Shown: positions 36,562 to 45,748, numbered from the stretch's first letter. The stretch is 64,000 nucleotides of DNA from Marinobacter salinexigens (GCF_008370345.1 NZ_VTUU01000003.1:186001-250000), one strand, 5' to 3'. Program-made: numbers and translations. Notes: a model not told the origin generated them from the sequence alone.

Positions 36562-36843
36562 TTATTTCATGCTGGACTGCTCAAGCATGCGCTTGGCACG
36601 CTCGTTGGCTTCGTCAGCAGCTTGCTGAGCAGCCTTGGCAGCGGCCAGAGCTTCTTCTGCAGTCTGCTGGGCAGTACGTGCATCGCTGGCAGCGCTGTTA
36701 GCGGTGTTCAGTGCATTTTCAGCAGTCTGCTCAGCGGAGCTTGCAGTTGCATTGGCTTCGTCCAGAGCTGCTTGATCAGTAGTGGCACAACCTGCAGTCA
36801 GTGCAGTAGCCAGTGCAAACCCGGCAATCGTCAGTTTACGCAT
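36562..36843 (-). CDS. oprI: Lpp/OprI-like alanine-zipper outer-membrane lipoprotein
   Basis: 93 residues: lipoprotein signal MRKLTIAGFALATALTAGC with lipobox LTAGC, then an almost pure Ala-rich helix with heptad spacing (AAEEAL/AAKAAQQAAD type), as in the trimeric alanine zipper of OprI. It ends in Ser-Ser-Met-Lys; a C-terminal Lys is the residue that Lpp-type proteins use for covalent attachment to peptidoglycan. AGGGG precedes the ATG. It lies between two L,D-transpeptidase genes, the enzyme class that makes this attachment. Confidence 0.9.
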   Translation of the reverse strand: MRKLTIAGFALATALTAGCATTDQAALDEANATASSAEQTAENALNTANSAASDARTAQQTAEEALAAAKAAQQAADEANERAKRMLEQSSMK

Positions 36844-37040
36844 GGTAAATCCCCTTATTGGTCGTTTTATTTCCTGTGATCCGGAAGTCAGTATAGACGA
36901 CCTCCTGTCAACATGGCCCGATAGGCAGTGACTACCGGAGTCGTTAAACAGTGTAAAACAGGAAGAGACAAAATGTTAACTAAGGATACGTAAAATTTCC
37001 TAGCTTATGACAACAACTTAATGCGGCTGTCATCAGCTAT

Positions 37041-37598
37041 TCACGGAAGAATACGGATTGGGGTTCCATCATCGACCAGTTGCCAGATCTCGTCGATTTC
37101 GTCGTTGTTTACGGCGATGCAGCCGTTGGTCCAGTCCAGGCCCTGATAGGCAAAGGCCATATCGCCGGCATTGTTCGGGAGGCCGTGAATCATGATGCTG
37201 CCACCAGGGTCGAGGCCCCAGGCACTGGCGAGTTCGCGATCCCGCTCGCTTGGGTAGGAAATATGGATGGACTTGTAGAAGTCACTGTCGGCATTGCGCC
37301 AGTCCAGTGTGTAGTCCCCTTCCGGTGTGCGTTCATCGCCTTCATAGAGCTTATGTCCCTTGGGGTTGTCTCCCAGGGAAATCCTGTAGCTCCTGATCAC
37401 TCTCTCGCCATTCATCAGATCCAGGCGCCGTTCGCTTTTGCGAACCACAACCCGACTGATGAACGGGGATTTCGGCTGCAGGGCCTCGATCGTGGGCATC
37501 TGGAGATCTGCCTTCGCCAGCAGCTTTTCTGCGGCGGTGCCGGAGATCGGTAGCAGCAGGAATAGGGATATCAGCCAGCCTGTAACCAGAAAGCGCAT
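37041..37598 (-). CDS. L,D-transpeptidase, compact YkuD family
   Basis: 185 residues from the ATG at 37598 (AGG 9 bases upstream). A signal peptide (LVTGWLISLFLLLPISGTAA) is followed by a YkuD domain with the metal-free catalytic pair His in IMIHGLP and Cys160 in DWTNGCIAV. The TNGC form and short length place it in the small YafK/ErfK-related group, some of which cleave or form lipoprotein-peptidoglycan links. The Lpp-like gene is about 200 bp away on the same strand. Confidence 0.9.
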   Translation of the reverse strand: MRFLVTGWLISLFLLLPISGTAAEKLLAKADLQMPTIEALQPKSPFISRVVVRKSERRLDLMNGERVIRSYRISLGDNPKGHKLYEGDERTPEGDYTLDWRNADSDFYKSIHISYPSERDRELASAWGLDPGGSIMIHGLPNNAGDMAFAYQGLDWTNGCIAVNNDEIDEIWQLVDDGTPIRILP

Positions 37599-37715
37599 GT
37601 ACACAAACCTGATAAGTTACCAATGATTAATCTTCGTACAGGGCAGTTTATATCATAGCCGACGGAATGACTGTTAAGGGGTTTTGTTAACTTTTTTGAT
37701 TATCTTATTTCCCGG

Positions 37716-39440
37716 TCAGCTGTTTTGTGAATGATCCATCTTAAGGCCGACTTTGGTGACTTGATCAGCATCGGTTGCGCGGGCAACCAGAGTCACCGGT
37801 CCGAGGGTTACTATGTCACCTACCACCGGATGTCCCTTGGTGCGGCGAGCAAAGCATTCTGCCAGTGATAGCTCTGGCGGAAGATCATCGAACTCAATCC
37901 CATACACCTGCTCGACATCTCCCAGCAGCGCGTCGCCGTTGAGCACGAAGTCACCGAAAAAGGCCCGTTCGGCAAGATATTCCGGTGCATGGCGGCCGCT
38001 GAGCGATTTGCCAAGTTCTGACAGCACGTTAGGGGTTGCGAACATGGCCACCATATCACCACTGGAGACTTCCAGATCGGCTTTCGGCTGAAGGCAAACA
38101 CGATTTCGGAACACTCCGGCAACGGCCGTGTTTTCAGGAAAGCGCAGCTGGCTCAGTTTGCGCGGTGTTTGCCAGCTCTCACCTCTGAGCGGGAACAGCA
38201 TCAGTTCGTGATCACCGGCAGCCGGCGCATCCAGCGGCAGGCGCCGGTACGGGTCTTCGCCGGCAGGAACCTCCAGCCTCAGTTTGCGGGCCAGCGGGGC
38301 CATGGTCATTCCTTGCACCACCAGCGATACCAGCACGATAAAGAAGGCGACATGGTAGACCAGTTGCGCTTCCGGCAGATTAGCCATGACCGGGAACATG
38401 GCCAGTACGATGGGCACGGCACCGCGTAATCCCACCCAGCTGATAAATCCCAGCTCGCGTTTCTTGAAGGCAAAGGGCCATAGGGTAAGTAGCACGGTTA
38501 GCGGCCGGATCAGGAAAATCAGTGCAAAAGCCAGAATCAGGCCGCCTCCCACCAGTGGCATTAACTCCGACGGGTTGATCAGCAGGCCGAGAATCAGAAA
38601 CAGGCAAAGCTGGGCCAGCCACGACAACCCGTCATGCACCTGCAGAATCATTGGCATCATACGTACCCGGCGGTTACCGATAACCACACCGGTCAGGTAG
38701 ATGGCCAGAAAACCGCTGCCGCCGATGGCATTGGTGGCAGAAAAAACCGACATGCCCGCAGCTGCGACCAACAGAGGATAGAGGGACGGTGTCAGGCGGA
38801 TGCGGTTGGCCAGCTCGACGACTGCAAAGCCGCCCGCAATGCCGGCCAGTCCACCGATGCCGAATTGCTTGATCAGCATCAGAAGGGCTTCCCAGCCGGC
38901 GTTGGCACCGTCGTTACTGATCACGGTCACCAGGGTCAGGGTCAGGAAGATGGCCATGGGGTCGTTGCTGCCGGACTCGATCTCGAGCGTCGCGCTGACC
39001 CGTTCATTAAGGTGGAGGCCCCGGCCCTGAAGCAGCGAAAACACGGCAGCGGCATCGGTGGACGAAATGATCGCACCAATCAGCAGCGCTGTCGGCCAGT
39101 TGAGTTCGAACACCCAGCGGGCCACCAATGCCGCGCCCGCAGCAGTAATGAAAACGCCCAGGGTTGCGAGTACGAGGGCGGGCCTGAGGCCGACCCGGAA
39201 GGTCTCTGCCCGGGTTCGCATTCCGCCATCAAGCAGAATGACGCCCAGCGCCAGGTTGGCGACCACAAAGGCCAGCTCAAAGTTATCGAATACGATGCCG
39301 CCCGGGCCATCTTCCCCCATCAGCATGCCGACACCGAGAAAAATAAGCAGGACAGGCATGCCCACCCGGCTGGAGATGGGGCTGAGAACGATGCTGATGA
39401 CCAGCATCAGGGCGCCAATCAGAGGCAGAGTCGGATCCAT
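37716..39440 (-). CDS. nhaP2: K+/H+ antiporter, NhaP2/CvrA family (CPA1)
   Basis: 574 residues: a 12-13-helix CPA1 antiporter domain (about 5-390; with DGGMRTRAETFRVGL and the ion-binding SSTDAAAVFSLLQGRGL), followed by a cytoplasmic RCK_C-like domain (about 410-485) and a CorC/HlyC-like C-terminal domain (about 495-560). This layout is that of NhaP2/CvrA, which expels K+ in exchange for protons under low osmolarity or high K+. GGAG precedes the ATG. Relevant to osmotic balance in a salt-adapted cell. Confidence 0.9.
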   Translation of the reverse strand: MDPTLPLIGALMLVISIVLSPISSRVGMPVLLIFLGVGMLMGEDGPGGIVFDNFELAFVVANLALGVILLDGGMRTRAETFRVGLRPALVLATLGVFITAAGAALVARWVFELNWPTALLIGAIISSTDAAAVFSLLQGRGLHLNERVSATLEIESGSNDPMAIFLTLTLVTVISNDGANAGWEALLMLIKQFGIGGLAGIAGGFAVVELANRIRLTPSLYPLLVAAAGMSVFSATNAIGGSGFLAIYLTGVVIGNRRVRMMPMILQVHDGLSWLAQLCLFLILGLLINPSELMPLVGGGLILAFALIFLIRPLTVLLTLWPFAFKKRELGFISWVGLRGAVPIVLAMFPVMANLPEAQLVYHVAFFIVLVSLVVQGMTMAPLARKLRLEVPAGEDPYRRLPLDAPAAGDHELMLFPLRGESWQTPRKLSQLRFPENTAVAGVFRNRVCLQPKADLEVSSGDMVAMFATPNVLSELGKSLSGRHAPEYLAERAFFGDFVLNGDALLGDVEQVYGIEFDDLPPELSLAECFARRTKGHPVVGDIVTLGPVTLVARATDADQVTKVGLKMDHSQNS

Positions 39441-39511
39441 TTATTCTCCAGACAGAAAACTTGCCCACGGGGCAAAAGACCGCTTATATTGCTGTCGCGG
39501 CCACCGTGAAT

Positions 39512-39585
39512 GCGGGTGTAGTTCAATGGTAGAACGGCAGCTTCCCAAGCTGCATACGAGGGTTCGATTCCCTTCACCCGCTCCA
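39512..39585 (+). tRNA. tRNA-Gly (anticodon CCC)
   Basis: A complete cloverleaf: acceptor GCGGGTG/CACCCGC, D arm GTTC-AATGGTA-GAAC, anticodon stem GCAGC/GCTGC with loop TTCCCAA (anticodon CCC), T arm with GGTTCGATTCC, and encoded CCA at 39583-39585. It closely resembles enterobacterial glyU. It sits alone between nhaP2 and ndh; no integrase or duplicated 3' end is seen nearby. Confidence 0.97.
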
Positions 39586-39610
39586 CAGCCTTCCCGGCCG
39601 GGCTTCCTCT

Positions 39611-40921
39611 CTAGTGTAGTTTGAGACGCGGGTGCATCGCACGGCTGATCTTGTCCATCAGCCAGATAATACCGGTACGCACGAAACCGTGCAGTGCCAC
39701 CTGATGCATGCGATACAGGGAAACGTAGAACAGCCTGGCCACCTTTCCTTCGATATACATACTGCGACCGGACAGGTTGCCCATCAGATTGCCGACCGTG
39801 GTGTAACGGCTGAAATTGATCAGCGAACCGTGGTCATTATACACGAACGGCACATCGTCCTTGCCTTCCAGACGGTTGCACAGGGTCTTGAACAGCGCAT
39901 CGGCCTGTTGGTGTGCAGCCTGCGCACGGGGCGGTACAGGGCGGTCAGAGTCCGGTTGCGGGCAGGCAGCGCAGTCGCCGAACGCGAAGATGTCCACGTC
40001 CTGGGTGGTCTGAAGGGTTTGCTCCACCACCAGCTGGTTGCCCCGGTTTACTTCCAGTCCGTCGAGTTCGGCCAGGAACGCAGGCGCCTTGATGCCAGCT
40101 GCCCAGATGGTCATTTCCGAAGGCAGTTCGGTACCGTCCTTCATTACGATACCGTCTGAACGCACCTCACTCACCGGTTGGCCGGTCAGGACCTTAACGT
40201 GCTGGCGCTCCAGCTCGCGGGTTGCCGCCGCCGACAGGCGACCTGGCAGGGCTGGCAGAATGCGGTCGGCAGCCTCAATGATGGCAATGGACACGTCGGA
40301 AGACTTCAGGTGATTCATACCGTAGACCGGTAGCTCCCTCGCTGCCAGGCGCAGCTCGGCGGCGAGCTCCACGCCGGTGGCTCCGGCACCGATGATGCTG
40401 ATGTTCAGGGTGTGTTCCTTGCCCTGTTCCGCTTCATGGTTGGTGCGCAGGAAAGCGTTCAGCAGGAGTCTGTGGAAGCGCTGGGCCTGGCGAAGGCTGT
40501 CCAGGAACAGGCAGTTGTCCTGGGCACCGGGTGTGCCGAAATCATTGGCTGTACTGCCCACGGCAATCACCAGCGTGTCGTAGCTGATGCGGCGCTCGGG
40601 AACCACTTCTGCGCCTTCCGGATCAATAAATGGGGCAATGACCAGTTCCCTGGCCTTGCGATCCAGCCCGCTCATGCGTCCGAGCTGGAACTCGTAGTGG
40701 TGTTTGCGGGCGTGGGCCCGGTAGTTGATTTCGTTGGTGCTGGTATCCAGCGAGCCAGAGGCCACTTCGTGTAGCAGAGGCTTCCAGACATGGGTCAGGC
40801 CGGCATCCACCAGGGTAATCCGCGCCTTGCGTTTCTTGCCTAGCTTGTTGCCCAGGCTGGTGACCAGTTCCAGACCGCCGGCACCACCGCCGACAACCAC
40901 GATGTGAGGGATGTGTTCCAT
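39611..40921 (-). CDS. ndh: Type II NADH dehydrogenase (NDH-2)
   Basis: 436 residues from the ATG at 40921. Two Rossmann dinucleotide sites: FAD site HIVVVGGGAGGLELVTSLG at the N-terminus and the NADH site IIGAGATGVELAAELR near 165. The quinone-reactive region (FAFGDCAACPQP, then PRAQAAHQQADAL) is typical of NDH-2, and the C-terminal amphipathic helix attaches it to the membrane. It oxidises NADH without pumping protons. A longer frame upstream exists but the family N-terminus fits this start. Confidence 0.93.
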   Translation of the reverse strand: MEHIPHIVVVGGGAGGLELVTSLGNKLGKKRKARITLVDAGLTHVWKPLLHEVASGSLDTSTNEINYRAHARKHHYEFQLGRMSGLDRKARELVIAPFIDPEGAEVVPERRISYDTLVIAVGSTANDFGTPGAQDNCLFLDSLRQAQRFHRLLLNAFLRTNHEAEQGKEHTLNISIIGAGATGVELAAELRLAARELPVYGMNHLKSSDVSIAIIEAADRILPALPGRLSAAATRELERQHVKVLTGQPVSEVRSDGIVMKDGTELPSEMTIWAAGIKAPAFLAELDGLEVNRGNQLVVEQTLQTTQDVDIFAFGDCAACPQPDSDRPVPPRAQAAHQQADALFKTLCNRLEGKDDVPFVYNDHGSLINFSRYTTVGNLMGNLSGRSMYIEGKVARLFYVSLYRMHQVALHGFVRTGIIWLMDKISRAMHPRLKLH

Positions 40922-40941
40922 AACGCTCAGACCTTTAAGTG

Positions 40942-40978
40942 AAGAAAGCCAAGCGCTCTTGCTGCGAAAACGCTTGGC
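40942..40978 (-). terminator. Terminator downstream of the NosR-like gene
   Basis: GCCAAGCG (40948-40955) and CGCTTGGC (40971-40978) form a perfect 8-bp stem; on the minus strand it is followed by TTTCTTC. It separates the NosR-like gene from ndh. Confidence 0.6.
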
Positions 40979-41072
40979 TATCGTCACTGGAGGTCTGTAA
41001 AAGGTAGGGTGCTAATGCTACCAGATCAATAGTGACTTGTGCGTGCTCCCTTGGGTGTTTGCGATCTGTGCA

Positions 41073-43199
41073 TTATGTCACCTCTATGATGTCGATTGCA
41101 TCCGTCGCCAGAATTTCGGGTTGCTTTTTTCGTTTTGCTTTCAGTCGTTTATCAACACACTGTTGGCTGTCTTGAAGGATCACCACGCATTCCAGACACT
41201 GGATGCACTCATCGTAGTCTACCCGCCCGTCCTTGCGGATGGCGTTGATGCCGCATTCGTTCTTGCAATGCTGGCAGGGATTGCCGCAAAGCTCGACGCG
41301 GTCCAGCCAGCTGAACAACCGGAACCGGCCCAGCGCGGCCAGACCGGCACCGAGTGGGCAGAGGTAACGGCAATAGAACTTGTGGATAAACAGGCTTGCC
41401 GCGACCAGAGCGATGGCATAGGCCACGAACGGCCAGTAGCGGACAAACAACAGCGTAATACTGGTTTTGAACGGTTCCACCTCGGCCAGTTGTTCGGCCA
41501 GGGTCAGCGAGTAGAAGGCGGTGCCCACCAGACCCAGGAGGATCGGGTATTTCAGCAGGATCAGTTTGCGATGCCAGCGTTCGGGCACCCGGATCTGGCG
41601 CACTCCAAGCTTTTGCCCGAGCCAGGAAGCCATTTCCTGCAGAGCGCCGAACGGGCATAGCCAGCCACAGAACAGCCCGCGTCCCCAGATAAACAGGGTG
41701 ACGAAGGTGTAGCCCCAGAGAATGAAGATAATGGGGTCCAGCAGGAAGACGTCCAGCGAGAAACCATCCCACAAGGCCAGAAGCAGAGTGTAGATGTTTA
41801 CCACCGAAAGCTGGCCCTGAGCATAAAAACCGATAAAGAACAGGGTAAAGAACAGGAATCCCCATCGGAACCGGTGCACGGCTTTGGGGTATCGGCTGAG
41901 GGTTCGCTGTCGGGCGAAAAACACAGTCAGGATAGTGAGCCCCGCAACAAGCAGGGAAATCTGCCACCAGCGCTGTTGCCACAGGCTGACCCATATAGGT
42001 TGCTGACGCGAACCCGGGCCCGGACTGACGTCGACGGTTTCAAACAGTTCGCCGGCAAACGCCACGGGCACCTCGAGGGTGGTTTTATCCACAAGCAGAT
42101 GGTTGCGGGCGAGTTCTACCGTGAGCTTCATTTCGGCGGGGGCCCCGGGGTTGTAGCCGGCATTACCACCAACCCGGAACAGCGACTGCCGATCAAACGC
42201 CGGCATGCCCCGGGCCTGGAGTCGGATGCCAGTGTCGAACATGTTCAGATCCCGCATTTCCACGGAGAGGTTGTTTTGTACCATGCCCAACCTGTCCGGT
42301 GTGCTTGCGGGCACAAAGTCCGGCCCCAGATGTGGGTAGGCGCCCCGTGACATCACTGCCAGCACCTGGCTGTCATCACCTGTCTTCTCCATCAGCTGAC
42401 GGTACCCCTTATCGCCCAGCAGGTTCCGGCCAACCATCGGTGAATTGATGTAGGCGAAATAGAGTTCGGTGAAGGGCTTGCCTGGCTCGGCCTCAGGCGC
42501 ATCAGGGTAGTCCCCGAGGGTGCGGCCCAGACTGTCTTCGACAGCGGCGGTACTGAGCCGCCAGTGGCCAATGTAGCCCCGGTCCACCAGTTCGGGCCAG
42601 GACAGCGATTCGTAGAAATCAGAACGCGCCCGGGTTGGCGCTGCCTGGGTGAAGCCCTCGAGTTTGGCTCGGGCGACCTTTAGCGCCGAAGACAGCATCG
42701 TGTCGTTGATGATCAGCACGGATACGGTCGCTTTGCTGACACCGTCGAAATGAACAACATCACCATCGCTGGTTTTGCCGCTGTGCCGGGAATTGGTTGT
42801 GTCGATAATGATCTGCTGACGCAGTGAATGCCCGGGATACTGATTGACGAAATCGAACAGGGGCTCCTCCCCAAGCCCGTGCAGAAAGACCGGCTCATGG
42901 TGATCCAGTATCCTGACGCCGGTAAAGCGGCCGCGGGTGTCCAGACCGATTAGCATTCTGATCGGTTTTCCGGCAAAGCCCTGCAGGTTACTGAAGTCCA
43001 CCGATTCATAGGCATAGCCGATCAGTTCGGTTACCTGGTAAACCGGGTAAACAGGAAAGTCCGGCAGCTTGTTCTCGATGGAAGTTGCCTGCGGAAACAG
43101 TGCCTGAATCTGTATTCTGCGCTCGGGGGTTAATTCTGCGTGGGCAAAACCTGCAAACGCCAGAAAAAGCACGAGCAAGCGGGCCAGAGGCCGTGCCAT
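41073..43199 (-). CDS. NosR/NirI-like membrane flavo-iron-sulfur protein, without a nos cluster
   Basis: 708 residues: signal peptide (ends near GFAHA), periplasmic FMN-binding domain (about 80-190) with the flavinylation-type motif DGVSKATVS, a second periplasmic region, about five membrane helices (from about 415), the polyferredoxin-type motif FCGWLCPFGALQE, and a C-terminal pair of [4Fe-4S] sites (CGNPCQHCKNECG and CIQCLECVV). This is the NosR/NirI/RdhC architecture that moves electrons across the membrane. No nitrous-oxide reductase gene lies in the window; its partner is unknown. ApbE-type flavin transferase would be needed elsewhere. Confidence 0.85.
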   Translation of the reverse strand: MARPLARLLVLFLAFAGFAHAELTPERRIQIQALFPQATSIENKLPDFPVYPVYQVTELIGYAYESVDFSNLQGFAGKPIRMLIGLDTRGRFTGVRILDHHEPVFLHGLGEEPLFDFVNQYPGHSLRQQIIIDTTNSRHSGKTSDGDVVHFDGVSKATVSVLIINDTMLSSALKVARAKLEGFTQAAPTRARSDFYESLSWPELVDRGYIGHWRLSTAAVEDSLGRTLGDYPDAPEAEPGKPFTELYFAYINSPMVGRNLLGDKGYRQLMEKTGDDSQVLAVMSRGAYPHLGPDFVPASTPDRLGMVQNNLSVEMRDLNMFDTGIRLQARGMPAFDRQSLFRVGGNAGYNPGAPAEMKLTVELARNHLLVDKTTLEVPVAFAGELFETVDVSPGPGSRQQPIWVSLWQQRWWQISLLVAGLTILTVFFARQRTLSRYPKAVHRFRWGFLFFTLFFIGFYAQGQLSVVNIYTLLLALWDGFSLDVFLLDPIIFILWGYTFVTLFIWGRGLFCGWLCPFGALQEMASWLGQKLGVRQIRVPERWHRKLILLKYPILLGLVGTAFYSLTLAEQLAEVEPFKTSITLLFVRYWPFVAYAIALVAASLFIHKFYCRYLCPLGAGLAALGRFRLFSWLDRVELCGNPCQHCKNECGINAIRKDGRVDYDECIQCLECVVILQDSQQCVDKRLKAKRKKQPEILATDAIDIIEVT

Positions 43200-43365
43200 G
43201 GAGAACTCCTGAGATTTTTTGTTGTTTATCCCCCCATGCTAGAGTTTTCGTCATCGGGGACAATGCGACCTCAGAGCCAGCAGGATGCTACTTTGTGCGT
43301 AGTTCCCTACCGGAATAGTCCCGATAACCACCCTGTAGGATTGTCAAAGGAGCAGAGCGAGCACC

Positions 43366-43926
43366 ATGAAAATAGCCGTGTATTGTGGATCCCGAGCCGG
43401 GAACAACGAGCTGTATGCACAGAGTGCCAGGGAACTTGGCGAGTACATGGGCCATCACGGCATAGACCTGGTATTTGGTGGCGGGCATGTCGGTCTTATG
43501 GGCATCATTGCCGATGCGGTGCTGGACAACGGTGGGCGGGTTTACGGGGTCATTCCCGAACACCTGCGGGACCGGGAGCTGGCCCACGACAGCCTCACTG
43601 AGCTGCATGTGGTCAGGGACATGCACGAGCGCAAGGCCAAGATGGCTGAGCTGGCGGATGGCTTCGTCGCGCTGCCCGGAGGAATCGGGACTCTGGAAGA
43701 GATTTTTGAGGCCTGGACCTGGGGGCAGCTGGGTTTTCATCACAAACCCTGTGCCCTGTATAACGTTAACGGGTTTTATGAACCTCTGTTGGCCATGGTG
43801 CGGGAAATGGAGGTGGAAGGTTTCCTGAAGCAGGAATACATCGACATGGTGATTGTCGAGCAGACACCAGAGCAACTGGTTGCCCGTTTCCGGGGCTACC
43901 GTCCGCCCCACGAGAAATGGACCTGA
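43366..43926 (+). CDS. LOG-family protein (nucleotide 5'-monophosphate nucleosidase, TIGR00730 type)
   Basis: 186 residues with the family signatures GGGHVGLMG and PGGIGTLEEIFE, forming the nucleotide-binding and catalytic site (Arg and Glu of the second motif). Members hydrolyse cytokinin riboside or purine 5'-monophosphates to the free base and ribose 5-phosphate; in most bacteria the physiological role is nucleotide salvage. Once mislabelled lysine decarboxylase. The ATG is weakly supported by GAGCGAG upstream. Confidence 0.92.
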   Translation: MKIAVYCGSRAGNNELYAQSARELGEYMGHHGIDLVFGGGHVGLMGIIADAVLDNGGRVYGVIPEHLRDRELAHDSLTELHVVRDMHERKAKMAELADGFVALPGGIGTLEEIFEAWTWGQLGFHHKPCALYNVNGFYEPLLAMVREMEVEGFLKQEYIDMVIVEQTPEQLVARFRGYRPPHEKWT

Positions 43927-43973
43927 CTCACTAGCAGGGGCGGTGCTCCAGGGCGCCGCCACCGAGTGCCAGT

Positions 43974-44144
43974 TTATCCTTCCCTTGCTTTCTTCAGGGC
44001 CTCCAGTTTGTCATGCAACAGGGCCTCAAGTTTGATCAGCTTCTGGCGGTTTTCCTCATTGGGTTTGTTGGTATAAAGGTCCACGTAGGTTTGGGTCACC
44101 TGGGTCAGGATAGGGTGCAGTTGCTTATACTCTTCTTCAGACAT
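43974..44144 (-). CDS. Small conserved-looking protein, 56 residues
   Basis: Begins MSEEEYKQLHPILTQVTQTY and ends LLHDKLEALKKAREG. AAGGAG lies 7 bases before the ATG at 44144. The protein is highly charged and predicted as one or two amphipathic helices, without Cys or membrane segment. No family is recognised. It is transcribed on the same strand as the spermidine-synthase-like gene, about 75 bp downstream of it. Confidence 0.7.
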   Translation of the reverse strand: MSEEEYKQLHPILTQVTQTYVDLYTNKPNEENRQKLIKLEALLHDKLEALKKAREG

Positions 44145-44219
44145 AGGCAGTCTCCTTCCACAACGGGCTGTATATACTCTAACTATGGATCATCCTGAGG
44201 CGGGTTCAAGGCAATCGCA

Positions 44220-44960
44220 CTAAACCCGGGTGACTTTTGCCATCAGTTGGCGCCATCCGATCGGGAAGCGATCTTCCAGTGACTTTAATCTCGGGTCTTT
44301 CGACGACAGGGCATCAAATCCCTGCTTGCTGGCGTAGATCACAGTGTTGTTACTTTTGGTGCGCAGCATTAGCAGTACCGAAAAGTGTTTACGTAACTGT
44401 TGGAAGTACGGACCGTCAGGGTCGGGTGTGCGGTGATAGTTGAGTACCAGCCAGCCCGATGGCGTCAGTACGCGACTGCACTGGTCAACGAACTGCTTCT
44501 GGGCCTGGGTCGGACTCATACGTTCATGGGAGTACAGATCGGACAGCAGCAGGTCTGTGCTCTCCGTGGACCGCCTGGCCAGAGTGTCGCCGGCATCCGC
44601 AACGGTGATCTTTATTCGATCACTGAGGGGCAGATCGAAAAACTCCCTGGCTACATCTACCACCGCCTGCCTCAACTCAACGGCATGAATGTGGCAGTCG
44701 GGAAGGAGATGATGAAACCCGCTTACCATGACGCCACCACCAAGACCCAGGACAGTGACATGCTGTGGGGTGAAGAACGCCGCAGGAAGGATCATGGCGC
44801 GGTTGTATTCGTGTACCGGAAGATAAGGATAGCGGCGATCAATCTTGCTCTGTTCAAAAATGGAGTTGAACGTCATAACACGGTGTTTACGGTAGTCAAC
44901 AACGAGGATGCTGCCGAACTCATCCCGCGTGTGGTGAACAATTTCGCCCTGGTTGAACAT
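44220..44960 (-). CDS. Spermidine synthase-like protein (SAM-binding Rossmann fold)
   Basis: 246 residues with a SpeE-type nucleotide-binding core: VTVLGLGGGVMVSGFHHLLP, the acidic ribose-binding residue in IHAVELRQAVVDVAREFF, ITVADAGDTL, and DLLLSDLYSHE in place of the usual YDxIxxD. The altered catalytic-region motif and absent N-terminal beta-hairpin domain suggest a relative of spermidine synthase or an aminopropyl/methyl transferase of unknown substrate, not a proven SpeE. It stands alone on the minus strand. Confidence 0.75.
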   Translation of the reverse strand: MFNQGEIVHHTRDEFGSILVVDYRKHRVMTFNSIFEQSKIDRRYPYLPVHEYNRAMILPAAFFTPQHVTVLGLGGGVMVSGFHHLLPDCHIHAVELRQAVVDVAREFFDLPLSDRIKITVADAGDTLARRSTESTDLLLSDLYSHERMSPTQAQKQFVDQCSRVLTPSGWLVLNYHRTPDPDGPYFQQLRKHFSVLLMLRTKSNNTVIYASKQGFDALSSKDPRLKSLEDRFPIGWRQLMAKVTRV

Positions 44961-45117
44961 GTGATGGTATCCGGTGTGTTTCTGGTTGTGGTGGTTGATC
45001 TGGACAGACGTGCGGCTGCACTGCTAAAACCGTTGTACCAAAGACGTACCACAGAACAGGCGTGCCTCAGGCACCCTGAGAAACCGTAAAAACCATTGTT
45101 TTACAGGAGACAAGGTC

Positions 45118-45741
45118 GTGAAACTAGAGGTTCGAGGTATTGACGAGGGGCAGCCGATCCCCGAGAAGTTCGCATTTGGTGTATTCAGCGAACAGGACCA
45201 TATGAGCTTCGGCCCCAATCGCAACCCTGAAATGGTTTGGGACGACGCCCCCGAAGGCACAAAAAGCTTTGCGGTCATCATGTTTGATCCGGACGTGCCC
45301 AGTGTTGCCGATGACGTGAACCAGGAAGGCAAGACGGTATCGAAAGACCTGCCCCGGGTGGATTTCTTTCATTGGCTGCTGGTGGATGTTCCTGCCAGTG
45401 TCAGCCGCATTCCGGAAGGTGAGGACAGCGATGGCGTCAGTCCTAAGGGCAAGGAGCCGGGTGCGGCTGCCTTTGGTGTCCGCGGGGTAAATAACTACAC
45501 CCAGTTTCTGGCTGGAAATCCGGATATGGCAGGCACTTACGGTGGCTATGACGGCCCTTGCCCGCCCTGGAACGATGAACTCCTGCACCACTACTGCTAC
45601 GAAGTGTATGCCCTGGATGTGGAGACCCTGGGGCTGACCGGAGAGTTTGATGGTCCTGCCGTGCGCGAGGCCATGGACGGGCACATATTGGCCAGTGCCC
45701 GGGTGACCGGAACCTACACCCTGAACCCGGATCTTCGTTAA
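45118..45741 (+). CDS. YbhB/YbcL-type PEBP (Raf kinase inhibitor-like) protein
   Basis: 207 residues of the phosphatidylethanolamine-binding protein family: DDAPEGTKSFAVIMFDPDVP with the DPD motif, FFHWLLVDVPA and the ligand-pocket loop YGGYDGPCPPWNDELLHHYC. Cytoplasmic, no signal peptide. Bacterial members have no firmly defined function. The GTG at 45118 has AGGAGA upstream and gives the family N-terminus. It converges with the formate regulator gene. Confidence 0.88.
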   Translation: MKLEVRGIDEGQPIPEKFAFGVFSEQDHMSFGPNRNPEMVWDDAPEGTKSFAVIMFDPDVPSVADDVNQEGKTVSKDLPRVDFFHWLLVDVPASVSRIPEGEDSDGVSPKGKEPGAAAFGVRGVNNYTQFLAGNPDMAGTYGGYDGPCPPWNDELLHHYCYEVYALDVETLGLTGEFDGPAVREAMDGHILASARVTGTYTLNPDLR

Positions 45742-45748
45742 GACTGTG

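Noticed and set aside
39512..39585. tRNA-Gly as an attachment site for an integrated element
   Set aside because: No integrase, no repeated tRNA 3' end and only housekeeping genes on both sides.
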